Assembly: GCF_001425685.1 (NCBI RefSeq)
Contig: NZ_LMCY01000052.1
Span: 62,291-126,290 of the forward strand
DNA from: Massilia sp. Root335
Lineage (GTDB): Bacteria; Pseudomonadota; Gammaproteobacteria; Burkholderiales; Burkholderiaceae_D
Length of the DNA stretch: 64,000 bases
Direction of reading: 5' to 3'
Below the pieces are notes generated by a model. That model saw only the letters and a list, made by a program, of their open reading frames with translations. It was not told the origin of the DNA and ran no database searches. Below are positions 17,064 to 26,133 of this stretch, piece by piece. The stretch's first letter is position 1. Each line of letters begins with the position of its first letter. Both the position numbers and the translations under genes were made by a program.

Positions 17064-18470
17064 GTGACCCTCGACGCGACGCCCGCCAAATTCAAGCCCT
17101 ATACCCGCCAGTCGATCCAGAGTGCCCGCCAATGGCAATGGATGAGCCCCGACCTTCAGGAAGCGGTGCAGGTGGTCTCCCATGTCCTGCCGTTCCGTAC
17201 GAATGAATATGTGATGGATCAGCTGATCGACTGGAACAATATTCCTGACGATCCCATCTACCGCCTGACGTTTCCCCATCGCGACATGCTGCCTGCGCGC
17301 GAATACGAGCAGTTGCGCGACCTGGTGCTGGTCAAGAAGGACGCCGCCGCGAGCGCCAAGTTCGTGCACGAGATCCGCATGCGCATGAACCCGCACCCGG
17401 CCGGCCAGATGACGCACAATGTGCCGCGCGTAAACGACGCCCCGCTCAAGGGCCTGCAGCACAAATACAAGGAAACCGTGCTGTTCTTCCCCAGCGCGGG
17501 CCAGACGTGCCATGCCTATTGCACGTTCTGCTTCCGCTGGCCGCAGTTCGTCGGCATGGAAGAGATGAAGTTCGACGCGCGCGAGTGCACGGAGCTGGTG
17601 TCCTACCTCGCCACGCATCCAGACGTGACGGACGTCCTGATCACGGGCGGCGATCCGATGATCATGAATACGCGTTCGCTGGCCGAGTTCATCGAGCCGC
17701 TGCTGGCGCCCGAACTGGCGCACATCCAGAACATCCGCATCGGCACGAAATCCGTCGCGTACTGGCCGCAGCGCTACGTGTCGGACAAGGACAGCGACGA
17801 CCTGATGCGCCTGTTCGAAAGAGTCGTCAAGGCCGGCAAGAACCTCGCGCTGATGGGGCACTACAACCACGCCGTCGAGCTGCGCCAGCCTATCGCCCAG
17901 CAGGCCGTCAAGCGCATCGTCGGCACGGGCGCCACCTTGCGCATGCAGGGGCCGCTGATCCGCCACATCAACGAAGACCCGAACAGCTGGGCCGAACTGT
18001 GGACGACGGGCGTGCGCCTCGGTGCCATTCCCTATTACATGTTCGTCGAGCGGGATACCGGCCCGCGCGAGTACTTCGCGCTGCCGCTGGCGCGCGCGCA
18101 CGAGATCTTCCAGGCCGCGTACAGCATGGTCTCCGGCCTGTCGCGTACCGTGCGCGGGCCGTCGATGAGCGCCTTCCCGGGCAAGGTCGTGATCGACGGC
18201 GTCGTCACGATCAACGGCGAGAAGCTGTTCGCGCTGCAGTTCCTGCAAGCGCGTAATCCGGAATGGGTGCGGCGGCCGTTCTTCGCGAAATACGACCCCC
18301 ATGCCACCTGGCTCGATCACCTGAAACCCGCGTTCGGCCGCAAGAAGTTCTTCTTCGAAGGCGGGGAGGACGACCACGACGACCTCAAAGCGCTGGGCCG
18401 CGTGATTCCGATCCAGCCGGCGCGCACGCACGATGCGCGCGCCAGCGACAGCCAACCCGACGCGGCTTGA
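17064..18470 (+). CDS. KamA-family radical SAM protein (lysine 2,3-aminomutase-like)
   Basis: 468 aa from the GTG at 17064, chosen because CAGGAGAACTCCC is a good SD; an ATG at 17016 and further upstream starts are possible. The radical SAM cluster motif CHAYCTFCF is present near residue 150. Downstream come the family phrases VTDVLITGGDPMIM, IRIGTKSVAYWPQRYV, LMGHYNHAVE and TLRMQGPLIRHIN. The PLP-lysine region, usually Pro-Gly-rich before Lys, reads SAFPGKVVIDG, so a Lys is retained but the Gly run is lost. It could be a lysine/other amino acid aminomutase or a diverged relative. The MFS gene starts 16 bases downstream. Confidence 0.88.
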   Translation: MTLDATPAKFKPYTRQSIQSARQWQWMSPDLQEAVQVVSHVLPFRTNEYVMDQLIDWNNIPDDPIYRLTFPHRDMLPAREYEQLRDLVLVKKDAAASAKFVHEIRMRMNPHPAGQMTHNVPRVNDAPLKGLQHKYKETVLFFPSAGQTCHAYCTFCFRWPQFVGMEEMKFDARECTELVSYLATHPDVTDVLITGGDPMIMNTRSLAEFIEPLLAPELAHIQNIRIGTKSVAYWPQRYVSDKDSDDLMRLFERVVKAGKNLALMGHYNHAVELRQPIAQQAVKRIVGTGATLRMQGPLIRHINEDPNSWAELWTTGVRLGAIPYYMFVERDTGPREYFALPLARAHEIFQAAYSMVSGLSRTVRGPSMSAFPGKVVIDGVVTINGEKLFALQFLQARNPEWVRRPFFAKYDPHATWLDHLKPAFGRKKFFFEGGEDDHDDLKALGRVIPIQPARTHDARASDSQPDAA

Positions 18471-18486
18471 GCCGCAGGAGGTGCCC

Positions 18487-19794
18487 ATGGAAGCCGACCA
18501 GAGCCAGCCGCGCCTTTCCGGGATGGCAGTGTTTTTCTACGTGTTCCTGCCGTTCGCGCTGGGGCATTACCTGTCCTCGCTGCTGCGCAATGTGAACGCC
18601 GTGCTGGCACCGCATCTGGTCGGCGCACTCGCGTTGACGCCGGGCCAGCTCGGCCTCCTCACCAGCGCGTTCTTTTTCGCGTTCGCCCTCGTCCAGCTGC
18701 CGGTCGGGATCGCGCTCGACCGCTACGGCCCGCGCAAGGTGCAGCTGGTACTGATGCTGCTGGCGGCATTGGGCACGCTGTTGTTCGCCACGGGCCATTC
18801 GTTCGGCCAGCTGGTCCTGGCGCGCGCCGTCATCGGCTGTGGCCTGGGCGGTTGTTTCATGTCGGCCGTGAAGGCGATCTCCACGTGGATCTCGCCCAAG
18901 CGCCTGCCGTCCGTGCAGGGTTACCTGATCGCCGTGGGCGGCCTGGGCGCGGCCTCGAGCACCATGCCGGTGCGCATGCTGTTGCAGCACACGGACTGGC
19001 GCGGCCTGTTCGTGCTGCTGGCCGCGCTGGTCGCCTGTTGCGGCCTGCTGATCTGGCTCGTCACGCCCCGCTCGAAGGCGCCCGGCGGCGCGCTGCCGAC
19101 CGTGCGCTCGGTACTGGACGTGTACCGTGCGCCGGCGTTCCGCACGACGATCTCGCTGGTGCTCGTGCCGCATGCGATCTTCTTCGGCATCCAGGGCCTG
19201 TGGATCGGGCGCTGGCTGTCCGACGTGGCCCGCTTTCCGGACGGCGCCGTCGCCTACCTGCTGTACATGGGAATGGCGTCCGTGATCTTCGGCGCCATCG
19301 CCGTCGGCATGATCACGGAATGGGCCGGGCGGCGCGGCATCGAGGCGCTGGACGTGGCCGCCGTCGGCGTCGCGCTGTTCGTGCTCGTGCAGCTGGCGAT
19401 CGTCTGCAACTGGCGGCCCAGCCTGCAGTTGCTGTCGGTGCTGTTCACGCTCGTGGGGACGATCACCGGCATCGAATACGCGATCGTCGCCCAGAGCCTG
19501 CCGCGCGCGCTGACCGGACGCGCCGCCACGTGCCTGAACCTCCTGATCTTCATCGGCGCCTTCCTCGTGCAGGCGGGCTTCGGATTGATCGTCGGCCTGT
19601 GGCGTCCCGACGCGGCCAGCCACTTCCCGGCGGTGGCCTACCGCGTCGCGTTCGGCGTGCTGGTGGTGCTGCAGCTGCCTGGCCTCGTCGGCTATGTCCT
19701 CAACTTCCTTCAGCGCCGTCAAGTAAAATGCGGCATCGTTATGCTCACCCAGAAGGAAGAATATGAGATTGGTTCGTTACGGTCGCCCCGGTAA
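18487..19794 (+). CDS. MFS transporter
   Basis: 435 aa with about 12 predicted TM segments. The start at 18487 has an AGGAGGTG SD, 16 bases after the KamA stop. TM1 contains FFYVFLPFALGHYLSSLLRNVNAVLAPHLV, and the loop 2-3 motif reads GIALDRYGPRKVQ (the MFS signature G-x-x-x-D-R-x-G-x-R). The final 11 codons overlap the start of the FAH-family gene by 32 bases, a sign of tight coupling. Likely co-transcribed with the KamA gene, so it may carry its substrate or product; direction and substrate are not evident. Confidence 0.9.
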   Translation: MEADQSQPRLSGMAVFFYVFLPFALGHYLSSLLRNVNAVLAPHLVGALALTPGQLGLLTSAFFFAFALVQLPVGIALDRYGPRKVQLVLMLLAALGTLLFATGHSFGQLVLARAVIGCGLGGCFMSAVKAISTWISPKRLPSVQGYLIAVGGLGAASSTMPVRMLLQHTDWRGLFVLLAALVACCGLLIWLVTPRSKAPGGALPTVRSVLDVYRAPAFRTTISLVLVPHAIFFGIQGLWIGRWLSDVARFPDGAVAYLLYMGMASVIFGAIAVGMITEWAGRRGIEALDVAAVGVALFVLVQLAIVCNWRPSLQLLSVLFTLVGTITGIEYAIVAQSLPRALTGRAATCLNLLIFIGAFLVQAGFGLIVGLWRPDAASHFPAVAYRVAFGVLVVLQLPGLVGYVLNFLQRRQVKCGIVMLTQKEEYEIGSLRSPR

Positions 19795-20614
19795 GGAAAA
19801 GCCGGGCCTGTTCGACGAGGAAGGCCGCCTGCGCGACCTGTCCGGCGTGATCGAGGATGTCGATGCGGCGGTGCTGTCGGAAAAGGCGCTGCGCAAGCTC
19901 GCCAAGGTCGACTGGAAGACGTTGCCGCTGGTCCGCGGCAATCCCCGCCTGGGCGTGCCGGTCAAGGGCGTCGGCAAGTTCATCGGCATCGGCATGAATT
20001 ACTCCGACCACGCGTCCGAGGTCGGCGCGCCGATCCCGAAAGAACCGATCATGTTCATGAAGGCGACGTCGTGCCTGTCCGGCCCCGACGATCCCGTCCA
20101 GCTGCCGAAAGGCTCGAAGAAGACGGACTGGGAAGTCGAGCTGGGCGTCGTCATCGGCACCCGCGCCCAGTACGTGGACGAGGCGGATGCGCTCAAGTAC
20201 GTGGCCGGCTACTGCGTCGTCAACGACGTCTCCGAGCGCGCCTACCAGTTCGAACTGGGTTCGCAGTGGGACAAAGGCAAGGGCTGCGACACGTTCGGTC
20301 CCGTCGGTCCGTTCCTCGTGACGAAGGACGAGATCCTCGACGTGCAGGACCTCGATCTGTACCTGGAACTGAACGGCAAGCGCATGCAGACCGGGAACAC
20401 GTCGAAGATGATTTTCACCGTGGCGCACATCGTCAGCTACCTGTCGCGCTTCATGACCCTGGAGCCGGGCGACATCATCAGCACGGGCACGCCGCCGGGC
20501 GTGGGCCTCGGCCGCAGCCCGCAGCGCTTCCTCAAGAAGGGCGACAAGCTGCGTCTCGGTATCGCCGGGTTGGGTGAGCAGCAGCAGGAAGTGGTGGCGT
20601 ATCCGAAGGCCTGA
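19763..20614 (+). CDS. Fumarylacetoacetate hydrolase family protein
   Basis: 283 aa. FAH-fold enzymes hydrolyse or decarboxylate beta-dicarbonyl acids using a divalent metal. Visible: FIGIGMNYSDHASEVGAPIPKEPIMF, DDPVQLPKGS, TDWEVELGVVIG (two acidic metal ligands), YVAGYCVVNDVSERAYQ, KGCDTFGPVGPFLVT, GNTSKMIF and DIISTGTPPGVG. All are standard for the 280-residue 2-hydroxyhepta-diene-dioate-isomerase/acylpyruvase branch. A GAAGGAAGAAT SD precedes the ATG. It overlaps the MFS gene and is followed by a REP-like element. Confidence 0.93.
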   Translation: MRLVRYGRPGKEKPGLFDEEGRLRDLSGVIEDVDAAVLSEKALRKLAKVDWKTLPLVRGNPRLGVPVKGVGKFIGIGMNYSDHASEVGAPIPKEPIMFMKATSCLSGPDDPVQLPKGSKKTDWEVELGVVIGTRAQYVDEADALKYVAGYCVVNDVSERAYQFELGSQWDKGKGCDTFGPVGPFLVTKDEILDVQDLDLYLELNGKRMQTGNTSKMIFTVAHIVSYLSRFMTLEPGDIISTGTPPGVGLGRSPQRFLKKGDKLRLGIAGLGEQQQEVVAYPKA

Positions 20615-20625
20615 GACGCATGAAA

Positions 20626-20702
20626 CGTCGTCCCCGCGGAGGCGGGGACCCAAGTTCGTCGCTGAGCCGAATACTTGGGCCCCTGCCTGCGCAGGGGCGA
20701 CG
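20626..20702. repeat. REP-like inverted repeat element, copy 1
   Basis: Two GC-rich hairpins face each other: CGTCGTCCCCGC..GCGGGGACCCAAGT and ACTTGGGCCCCTGC..GCAGGGGCGACG. Together they form a 77-bp imperfect palindrome, followed by TTGTTT. It sits between convergent stops (FAH gene and class III aminotransferase). Five other copies lie near 29.57, 31.65, 40.43, 56.38 and 58.89 kb. Confidence 0.85.
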
Positions 20703-20707
20703 TTGTT

Positions 20708-22042
20708 TTAGACAGCCACTGATTTCAGCGCCTGTTCGACCGATTCTTTCAATCGCCCCACGATCTCGCCCAGATCCCCCTGCGTGACCACGAACGGCGG
20801 CGCCAGCAGCACATGATCGCCGTGGCGGCCATCGATCGTGCCGCCCATCGGATAGACCAGCAATCCATTCTCCATCGCGCGCGCCTTGATCGCCGCGTGC
20901 AATTTCAGCTCCGGCGCGAACGGCGCCTTGCTCTCGCGGTCGCGCACCAGTTCCAGCGCCAGGAACAGCCCGCGGCCGCGGATGTCGCCGACGTGGGGGT
21001 GGTCCTCGAATTCCTCGTCCAGCATGGCGCGCAGCGTCGCGCCGCGCAGGCGGACTTGCGTCAACAGGTCGTCGCGCTCGATCACCCGCTGGACGGCGAG
21101 GGCCGCCGCCGCCGCCACCGGATGCCCGATATAGGTGTGCCCGTGCAGGAACGCGCCGCTGCCGTTGCGCAGGCGTTCGACGATGGCGCCGTTCACGAGC
21201 ACCGCGCCGATCGGCTGGTAGCCCGCACCCAGGCCCTTGGCCACGGCGATCAGGTCGGGCGCCACGCCGTCCTGCTCGATCGCGTACATGGTGCCCGTGC
21301 GGCCCATCCCGCACATCACCTCGTCGGCGATGAACAGGATGCCGTACTTGTCGCACAGTGCGCGCACGCCGCGGAAGTAGCCGGGCGTGGGCGGGATCGC
21401 GCCGCCCGTCGCGCCCACGACAGGCTCGGCGCAGAATGCAATCACGTGTTCCGGCCCTGCCTGCAGGATCGCCGCTTCCAGTTCGTCCAGCAGCATCGCC
21501 GTGTACTGCTCGACGGTCTGGTCGTCGGCGCGGCCGCGGTATTCGTAGCACGCCGATACCCGCTCGACGTCGATCAGGAGGGGCGCGAACGGCTGGCGGC
21601 GCCATTCATTGCCGCCCACGGCCAGCGCGCCGAGGGTATTCCCGTGGTAGCTCTGGCGCCGCGCGATGAACAGCGAGCGCTTGCTTTCTCCGCCTTCGAC
21701 GACGTACTGGCGCGCCAGCTTCAGCGCCGTCTCCATCGCTTCCGATCCGCCCGATACGAGGTACACGCCCTTGACCCCGCTTGGTGCGTTCGCCACGAGG
21801 CAGTCGGCCAGTTCTTCCGCCACCTCGGTCGTGAAAAAGGCCGTGTGGGCATACGCGCAGCGATCGATCTGGCGGTGCATGGCCGCGATCACGTCCGGAT
21901 GGCCGTGCCCGAGCGACGACACGGCCGCCCCGCCGCTGGCGTCGAGATAGCTGCGGCCGTCACGATCGTACAGATAGACGCCCGCGCCGCCGACCGCGAC
22001 GGGCGGCGTCTGGCGCAGGCTGCGGTGCAGGATGTGAGTCAT
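20708..22042 (-). CDS. Class III (omega-amino-acid) PLP aminotransferase
   Basis: 444 aa. Aminotransferase class III fold. Visible: LDASGGAAVSSLGHGHPDV, YLVSGGSEAMETALKLARQY, ARRQSYHGNT, AEPVVGATGGAIPP, FIADEVMCGMGRTG, and the Schiff-base Lys in IAVAKGLGAGYQPIGAV. Good GGGAG SD. Substrate is not determined; relatives act on beta-alanine, GABA, putrescine or taurine-type amines with pyruvate or 2-oxoglutarate. The gene converges on the KamA-MFS-FAH operon and is divergent from the carboxymuconolactone-decarboxylase-family gene. A REP-like element lies just after its stop. Confidence 0.92.
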   Translation of the reverse strand: MTHILHRSLRQTPPVAVGGAGVYLYDRDGRSYLDASGGAAVSSLGHGHPDVIAAMHRQIDRCAYAHTAFFTTEVAEELADCLVANAPSGVKGVYLVSGGSEAMETALKLARQYVVEGGESKRSLFIARRQSYHGNTLGALAVGGNEWRRQPFAPLLIDVERVSACYEYRGRADDQTVEQYTAMLLDELEAAILQAGPEHVIAFCAEPVVGATGGAIPPTPGYFRGVRALCDKYGILFIADEVMCGMGRTGTMYAIEQDGVAPDLIAVAKGLGAGYQPIGAVLVNGAIVERLRNGSGAFLHGHTYIGHPVAAAAALAVQRVIERDDLLTQVRLRGATLRAMLDEEFEDHPHVGDIRGRGLFLALELVRDRESKAPFAPELKLHAAIKARAMENGLLVYPMGGTIDGRHGDHVLLAPPFVVTQGDLGEIVGRLKESVEQALKSVAV

Positions 22043-22133
22043 GAACGCTCCCTAAAAAGTTGACGATTGACAATAAAGGAGAACTGTCCGGATTCTTTTG
22101 ATTTTTGCCTCAAGGCATGCGAATATTTTCGCC

Positions 22134-22688
22134 ATGAACGACCGCCTCCGCCCGATTCCGCCGGAAGACTGGACCGACGCCCAGCGCGCCGCCGCCCAGG
22201 ACATCATCAACGGCCCGCGTGGCGCGCTGTACGGTCCGTTCGTGCCGCTGCTGCGCAGCCCCGAGCTGATGGGCTATGCGCAAAAGCTCGGCGAATACCT
22301 GCGCTACCGCAGCGCCATCGGCGTCAGATTGTCGGAACTGGCGATCCTCGTCACCGCGCGCGAGTGGGACCAGCAGGTCGAGTGGGCGATCCACGCGCCG
22401 ATCGCGCAGCAGGTGGGCGTCCCGCCCGACGTCATCGACGCCATCGCCCGGCGCGAGCGGCCGGCCGCGCTGCTCGTCGACGAAGCGGTAGTGTACGATT
22501 TCTGCGTCGAACTGCATCGCCACAAGCGCGTGTCGGACCGCGTCTACGACGACGCGCTGGCGCTGTTCGGCGAGCAGGGCGTCGTCGACCTGATGGGCGT
22601 GAACGGCTACTACACGTTTCTGGCGATGGTGATGAACACGGCGCGCACCGCGGTGCCGCCGTCGAGCGCGGCGCCGTTGCCGGACTAG
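22134..22688 (+). CDS. Carboxymuconolactone decarboxylase family protein
   Basis: 184 aa. It has the all-helical AhpD/CMD fold: MGYAQKLGEYLRYRSAIGVRLSELAILVTAREWDQQVEWAIHAPIA, then AARR-like and VVYDFCVELHRHKRVSDRVYDDALALFGEQGVVDLMGVNGYYTFLAMVMNTAR. The AhpD CxxC is absent, so a redox role like AhpD is unlikely; the longer 180-residue branch includes decarboxylase-like and uncharacterised proteins. The ATG at 22134 has only a weak SD; an open frame 12 codons longer has none better. Divergent from the aminotransferase gene. Confidence 0.88.
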   Translation: MNDRLRPIPPEDWTDAQRAAAQDIINGPRGALYGPFVPLLRSPELMGYAQKLGEYLRYRSAIGVRLSELAILVTAREWDQQVEWAIHAPIAQQVGVPPDVIDAIARRERPAALLVDEAVVYDFCVELHRHKRVSDRVYDDALALFGEQGVVDLMGVNGYYTFLAMVMNTARTAVPPSSAAPLPD

Positions 22689-22711
22689 GGTCAGCCGAGG
22701 GCAAAAAACAA

Positions 22712-22734
22712 AACGGCGGCACCGGGCCGCCGTT
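22712..22734 (-). terminator. Terminator of the esterase-side genes
   Basis: Perfect 9-bp stem (AACGGCGGC with GCCGCCGTT, 5-base loop). On the minus strand it is followed by TTTTGTTTTTTG, a good T-tract, which suits the minus-strand genes ending at 22764. It also lies just after the plus-strand CMD-family stop. Confidence 0.8.
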
Positions 22735-22763
22735 CGTTCACGCGCGCGGGTCGCGCCCGCGCG

Positions 22764-23432
22764 TCAGCCCAGCACGGTCTTCAGCCACGCCGAGATATGC
22801 TCGACTTCCTCGAGGCACAGCGTGTGCTGCATGGCGTATTCGTGCCATTCGAGCCGGTAGCCGAGCGAGACGAGCAGGTCGCGCGACGCTTCGGCGCGGT
22901 TGAACGGCACCACGTTGTCGTAGCGGCCGTGCGCCATGAAGATCGGCGTCGCCTTGCTGGCTTCGGTGCATTCGGTCACCAGGCTGGCGGACAGCGGCAC
23001 GTAGCCGGAGAGGCACAGGAGGCCCGCCAGCGTTTCCGGATGGCGCAGGCCCGTCTGGATGGCCATCGCGCAGCCTTGCGAGAAGCCGGCCAGGATGATG
23101 CGCAAGGCCGGGATGCCGCGCGCCTTTTCGCGCTCGATGAAGGCTTCGATGTCCTGCTGCGATGCGCGCAGGCCGCCCTCGTCCTCGCGCCGCGTCAGGT
23201 CCGCGTTCGTGATGTCGTACCACGAGCGCATCACGTAACCGTTGTTGACGGTGACGGGCATCGTCTTCGCGTGCGGGAAGATGAAGCGGATGCCGGGCAG
23301 GCCGGCCAGGTCCAGCTCGCGCACCATCGGCACGAAGTCGTTGCCGTCCGCGCCCAGGCCGTGCATCCAGATAATGGCGATTTCCGGGCTGTCGTTGGTC
23401 TCGATCTGGATGTGTTCGAGCAGTTCGCTCAT
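22764..23432 (-). CDS. Phospholipase/carboxylesterase family alpha/beta hydrolase
   Basis: 222 aa from the ATG at 23432 (GAGGA SD; the 34 upstream codons are inside mog). It belongs to the small bacterial carboxylesterase/acyl-protein thioesterase family. Visible: IIWMHGLGADGNDFVPMVREL, the nucleophile motif LAGFSQGCAM (Ser in GFSQG), PIFMAHGRYDNVVP carrying the acidic residue, and WHEYAMQHTLC with the catalytic His. It is cytoplasmic (no signal). Gap of 19 bases after mog suggests the order darP-mog-esterase in one transcript. Confidence 0.92.
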   Translation of the reverse strand: MSELLEHIQIETNDSPEIAIIWMHGLGADGNDFVPMVRELDLAGLPGIRFIFPHAKTMPVTVNNGYVMRSWYDITNADLTRREDEGGLRASQQDIEAFIEREKARGIPALRIILAGFSQGCAMAIQTGLRHPETLAGLLCLSGYVPLSASLVTECTEASKATPIFMAHGRYDNVVPFNRAEASRDLLVSLGYRLEWHEYAMQHTLCLEEVEHISAWLKTVLG

Positions 23433-23451
23433 GCAGAGTCCTCGTGTGTGA

Positions 23452-24069
23452 TCAGGATGCGGCAGGACGCTGCGCCGATTTCGGGCGCCAGGCCTTGCAG
23501 ACGTCCGGGTTGGTGTCGGCGTACGGGCCGCCAATCAGGTCGATGCAATACGGGACGGCCGCGAAGATGCCGCCCACGACGGTCTTGCCGTCGGCGTCCT
23601 TGAGGCCTTCCAGCGTTTCCTTGATCGACTTCGGCTGGCCCGGCAGGTTCATGATCAGCGCGGCGTGATCAAGCGTTTCGCGGATCACGGCCGTCTGGCG
23701 CGACAGGATCGCGGTCGGCACGAAGTGGAGGCTGATCTGGCGCATCTGTTCGCCGAAGCCGGGCATTTCCTTCGTGCCCACGGCGATGGTCGCTTCCGGC
23801 GTGACGTCGCGCCGCGCCGGGCCCGTGCCGCCCGTCGTCAGCACGAGGTGGCAGCGGACGGTATCCACCAGCTCGACCAGCGTCTGTTCGATGCTGGCGC
23901 GGTCGTCCGGGATCAGGCGGGTCTCGACGCGAAACGGGGTGACGAGCGCCGCGTCGAGCCATTCGCGCAGCGCGGGGATGCCCTTGTCCTCGTACACGCC
24001 GCCGCTGGCACGGTCCGAGACCGATACCAGGCCGACGACCAGTTCCTCGACCTTATTCTCCAGACTCAT
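23452..24069 (-). CDS. mog: Molybdopterin adenylyltransferase
   Basis: 205 aa. It adenylates molybdopterin before molybdate insertion in molybdenum cofactor biosynthesis. Visible: VVGLVSVSDRASGGVYEDKGIPALREWL, LVLTTGGTGPARRDVTPEATI (the MoCF-fold signature TTGGTG) and ILSRQTAVIRETLDHAALIMNLPGQPKSI. The length suits MogA rather than the shorter MoaB. Its start overlaps the end of darP by 17 bases, so translation is probably coupled. Confidence 0.93.
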   Translation of the reverse strand: MSLENKVEELVVGLVSVSDRASGGVYEDKGIPALREWLDAALVTPFRVETRLIPDDRASIEQTLVELVDTVRCHLVLTTGGTGPARRDVTPEATIAVGTKEMPGFGEQMRQISLHFVPTAILSRQTAVIRETLDHAALIMNLPGQPKSIKETLEGLKDADGKTVVGGIFAAVPYCIDLIGGPYADTNPDVCKAWRPKSAQRPAAS

Positions 24070-24661
24070 CGTCTTCGTCGTCCCCGGTATCGGCTTCGTC
24101 GTCGCCGGCGGCGGCTTTCGGCGCCTTGGCCAGGTCCTTCAGGATCTGGAAGATTTCGCGATAGGCCTTGGGCGGCTTGTTCTCGGCCTGTTCCTTGCGC
24201 GCATTGCGGATCAGGGTACGCAGGTGCTGCACGTCGAGATGCGGATGCTCTTCCAGCAGCTGGGTGAGGGCCTTGTCGTCGGCCAGCAGCTTGTCGCGGC
24301 GGCGTTCCAGCGCGTGCAGGGCAGCCGCCTCGGCCTTCGAGGTGCCTTTCCAGCTTTCGATGGTGCGCTGGATGACGGCAACCTCTTCCTCGTCGAGGGT
24401 GCGCATCAACTTGCCGACGAACTGCAGCTGGCGGCGCCGCCCTTCGTGGTTGGTGATGGTCTGGCACATGAGGATGGCGTCGCGGACGTCGTCCGGCATC
24501 GGGACGCGCTTGACGCGGTCGCGCGGCGCCTCGATGAGCTGTTCGCCGAGCTTCTGCAACTCGTTACTCTGGCGCTTGAGTTCGGACTTGGAGGGGCGGT
24601 CGTATTCCTGGTCGAACTCGTCGGAGCGGAAGCCGACGGAGCCGCGGTTTGCATTTGGCAT
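24053..24661 (-). CDS. darP: Dual-action ribosomal maturation protein DarP (YjgA, DUF615)
   Basis: 202 aa, highly charged. DarP binds late 50S ribosomal precursors and promotes their maturation. Visible: RPSKSELKRQSNELQKLGEQLIEAPRDRVKRVPMPDDVRDAILMCQTITNHEGRRRQLQFVGKLMRTLD, the full family core. The C-terminus is acidic (DDEADTGDDEDDESGE), which is an extension beyond the E. coli protein. It is divergent from pmbA, an arrangement that is common in betaproteobacteria. Confidence 0.95.
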   Translation of the reverse strand: MPNANRGSVGFRSDEFDQEYDRPSKSELKRQSNELQKLGEQLIEAPRDRVKRVPMPDDVRDAILMCQTITNHEGRRRQLQFVGKLMRTLDEEEVAVIQRTIESWKGTSKAEAAALHALERRRDKLLADDKALTQLLEEHPHLDVQHLRTLIRNARKEQAENKPPKAYREIFQILKDLAKAPKAAAGDDEADTGDDEDDESGE

Positions 24662-24756
24662 GATGATCTAGATTCGACAGGCGCACGGCCCGTCGGTAAA
24701 AACAGTAAACGGCTGCTATGATAACTGTTTTAGGGCTCTGCTTTCGAAAAACACAC

Positions 24757-26109
24757 ATGAACGACACCGTCTTCACCCATACCCAGGATCAGCTCAAGCA
24801 GCTCGCACAGGACGTGCTGGCCATTGCCAAGGAAACGGGCGCCACCAATGCGTCGGTCGAGATCAGCGAGGGTAGCGGGCTGGCGGTGACAGTGCGCAAG
24901 GGCCAGATCGAAACCATCGAGCAGAACAAGGACAAGGGCATCGGCGTCACCGTCTACTGCGGCCAGCGCCGCGGCCATGCCAACACGTCCGACTTTTCGC
25001 GCGATTCGCTGCGGGCCACCGTCGAGGCGGCGTACAACATCGCCCGCTTCACGGCCGAGGACCCGGCCGCCGGCCTGCCCGACGCCGACCTGCTGGAAAC
25101 GAACCCGCGCGACCTGCGCCTGTGCTACCCGTGGGACATCAGCGCCGCGGACGCCGTGGCCATCGCCCAGCGCTGCGAGGCGGCCGCGTTCGCCGTCGAC
25201 AAGCGCGTCACCAACAGCGAGGGCGCCAGCGTCTACGTGCAGCAATCGCACTTCGTGGCCGCCAACTCGCTCGGCTTCTGCGCCGGCTACCCGTTCTCGC
25301 GCCACACGCTGTCGGTCGCGCCGATCGCCGGCAAGGGCGCCCACATGCAGCGCGACGACTGGTATTCTTCGGCGCGCGATCCCAAGAACCTGGGCGATCC
25401 GGAAAAGATCGGCCGCTACGCCGCCGAACGCGCCCTCGCGCGCCTGAACGCGCGCAAGCTCGACACCCGCACGTGCCCCGTGCTGTTCGAGGCACCGCTG
25501 GCCGCCGGCCTGCTGGGTGCATTCGTCCAGGCAACTTCGGGCGGCGCCCTGTATCGTAAATCGAGCTTCCTGCTCGATTCGCTGGGCCAGAGCATCTTCC
25601 CGTCCCACATCCAGATCGTGGAAGACCCGCACGTGATCGGCGGCGTGGGCTCGGCCCCGTTCGACGAAGAGGGCGTGCGCACCCAGCGCCGCAACGTCGT
25701 CAGCGACGGCGTGCTGCAGGGCTATTTCCTGTCGTCTTACTCGGCCCGCAAGCTGGGCATGCAGACGACGGGCAACGCGGGCGGCTCGCACAACCTGGAA
25801 ATCATCTCCAGGGAGACGACGATCGCCGACGACTTCGAAGGCATGCTGCGCAAGATGGGGACCGGCCTGCTCGTCACGGAGCTGATGGGGCAGGGCACGA
25901 ACTACGTCACGGGCGATTACTCGCGCGGCGCGTCCGGTTACTGGGTCGAGAACGGCGTCATCCAGTACCCGGTCGAGGAAATCACCATCGCCGGCAACAT
26001 GAAGGACATGTTCCAGGCTATCGTCGGCGTCGGCAACGATGTGCTGACGCGCGGGAACAAGTCGACCGGGTCCATCCTGCTCGAGAAGATGGTCGTGGCG
26101 GGTAATTGA
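24757..26109 (+). CDS. pmbA: Metalloprotease PmbA (TldE)
   Basis: 450 aa. PmbA/TldE pairs with TldD; together they act on microcin B17 and CcdA-like substrates, degrading unfolded peptides. Visible: SGLAVTVRKGQIETIEQNKDKGIGVTVY, YPWDISAADAVAIAQRCEAAAF, and the C-terminal TGNAGGSHNLEI with GMLRKMGTGLLVTELMGQGTNYVTGDYSRGASGYWVENG. The ATG at 24757 is chosen because the frame upstream is short and hydrophobic. tldD is not in this window, as usual, since tldD and pmbA are often unlinked. Confidence 0.96.
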   Translation: MNDTVFTHTQDQLKQLAQDVLAIAKETGATNASVEISEGSGLAVTVRKGQIETIEQNKDKGIGVTVYCGQRRGHANTSDFSRDSLRATVEAAYNIARFTAEDPAAGLPDADLLETNPRDLRLCYPWDISAADAVAIAQRCEAAAFAVDKRVTNSEGASVYVQQSHFVAANSLGFCAGYPFSRHTLSVAPIAGKGAHMQRDDWYSSARDPKNLGDPEKIGRYAAERALARLNARKLDTRTCPVLFEAPLAAGLLGAFVQATSGGALYRKSSFLLDSLGQSIFPSHIQIVEDPHVIGGVGSAPFDEEGVRTQRRNVVSDGVLQGYFLSSYSARKLGMQTTGNAGGSHNLEIISRETTIADDFEGMLRKMGTGLLVTELMGQGTNYVTGDYSRGASGYWVENGVIQYPVEEITIAGNMKDMFQAIVGVGNDVLTRGNKSTGSILLEKMVVAGN

Positions 26110-26133
26110 CCGTTCGATATTGAAATGGTAGCG

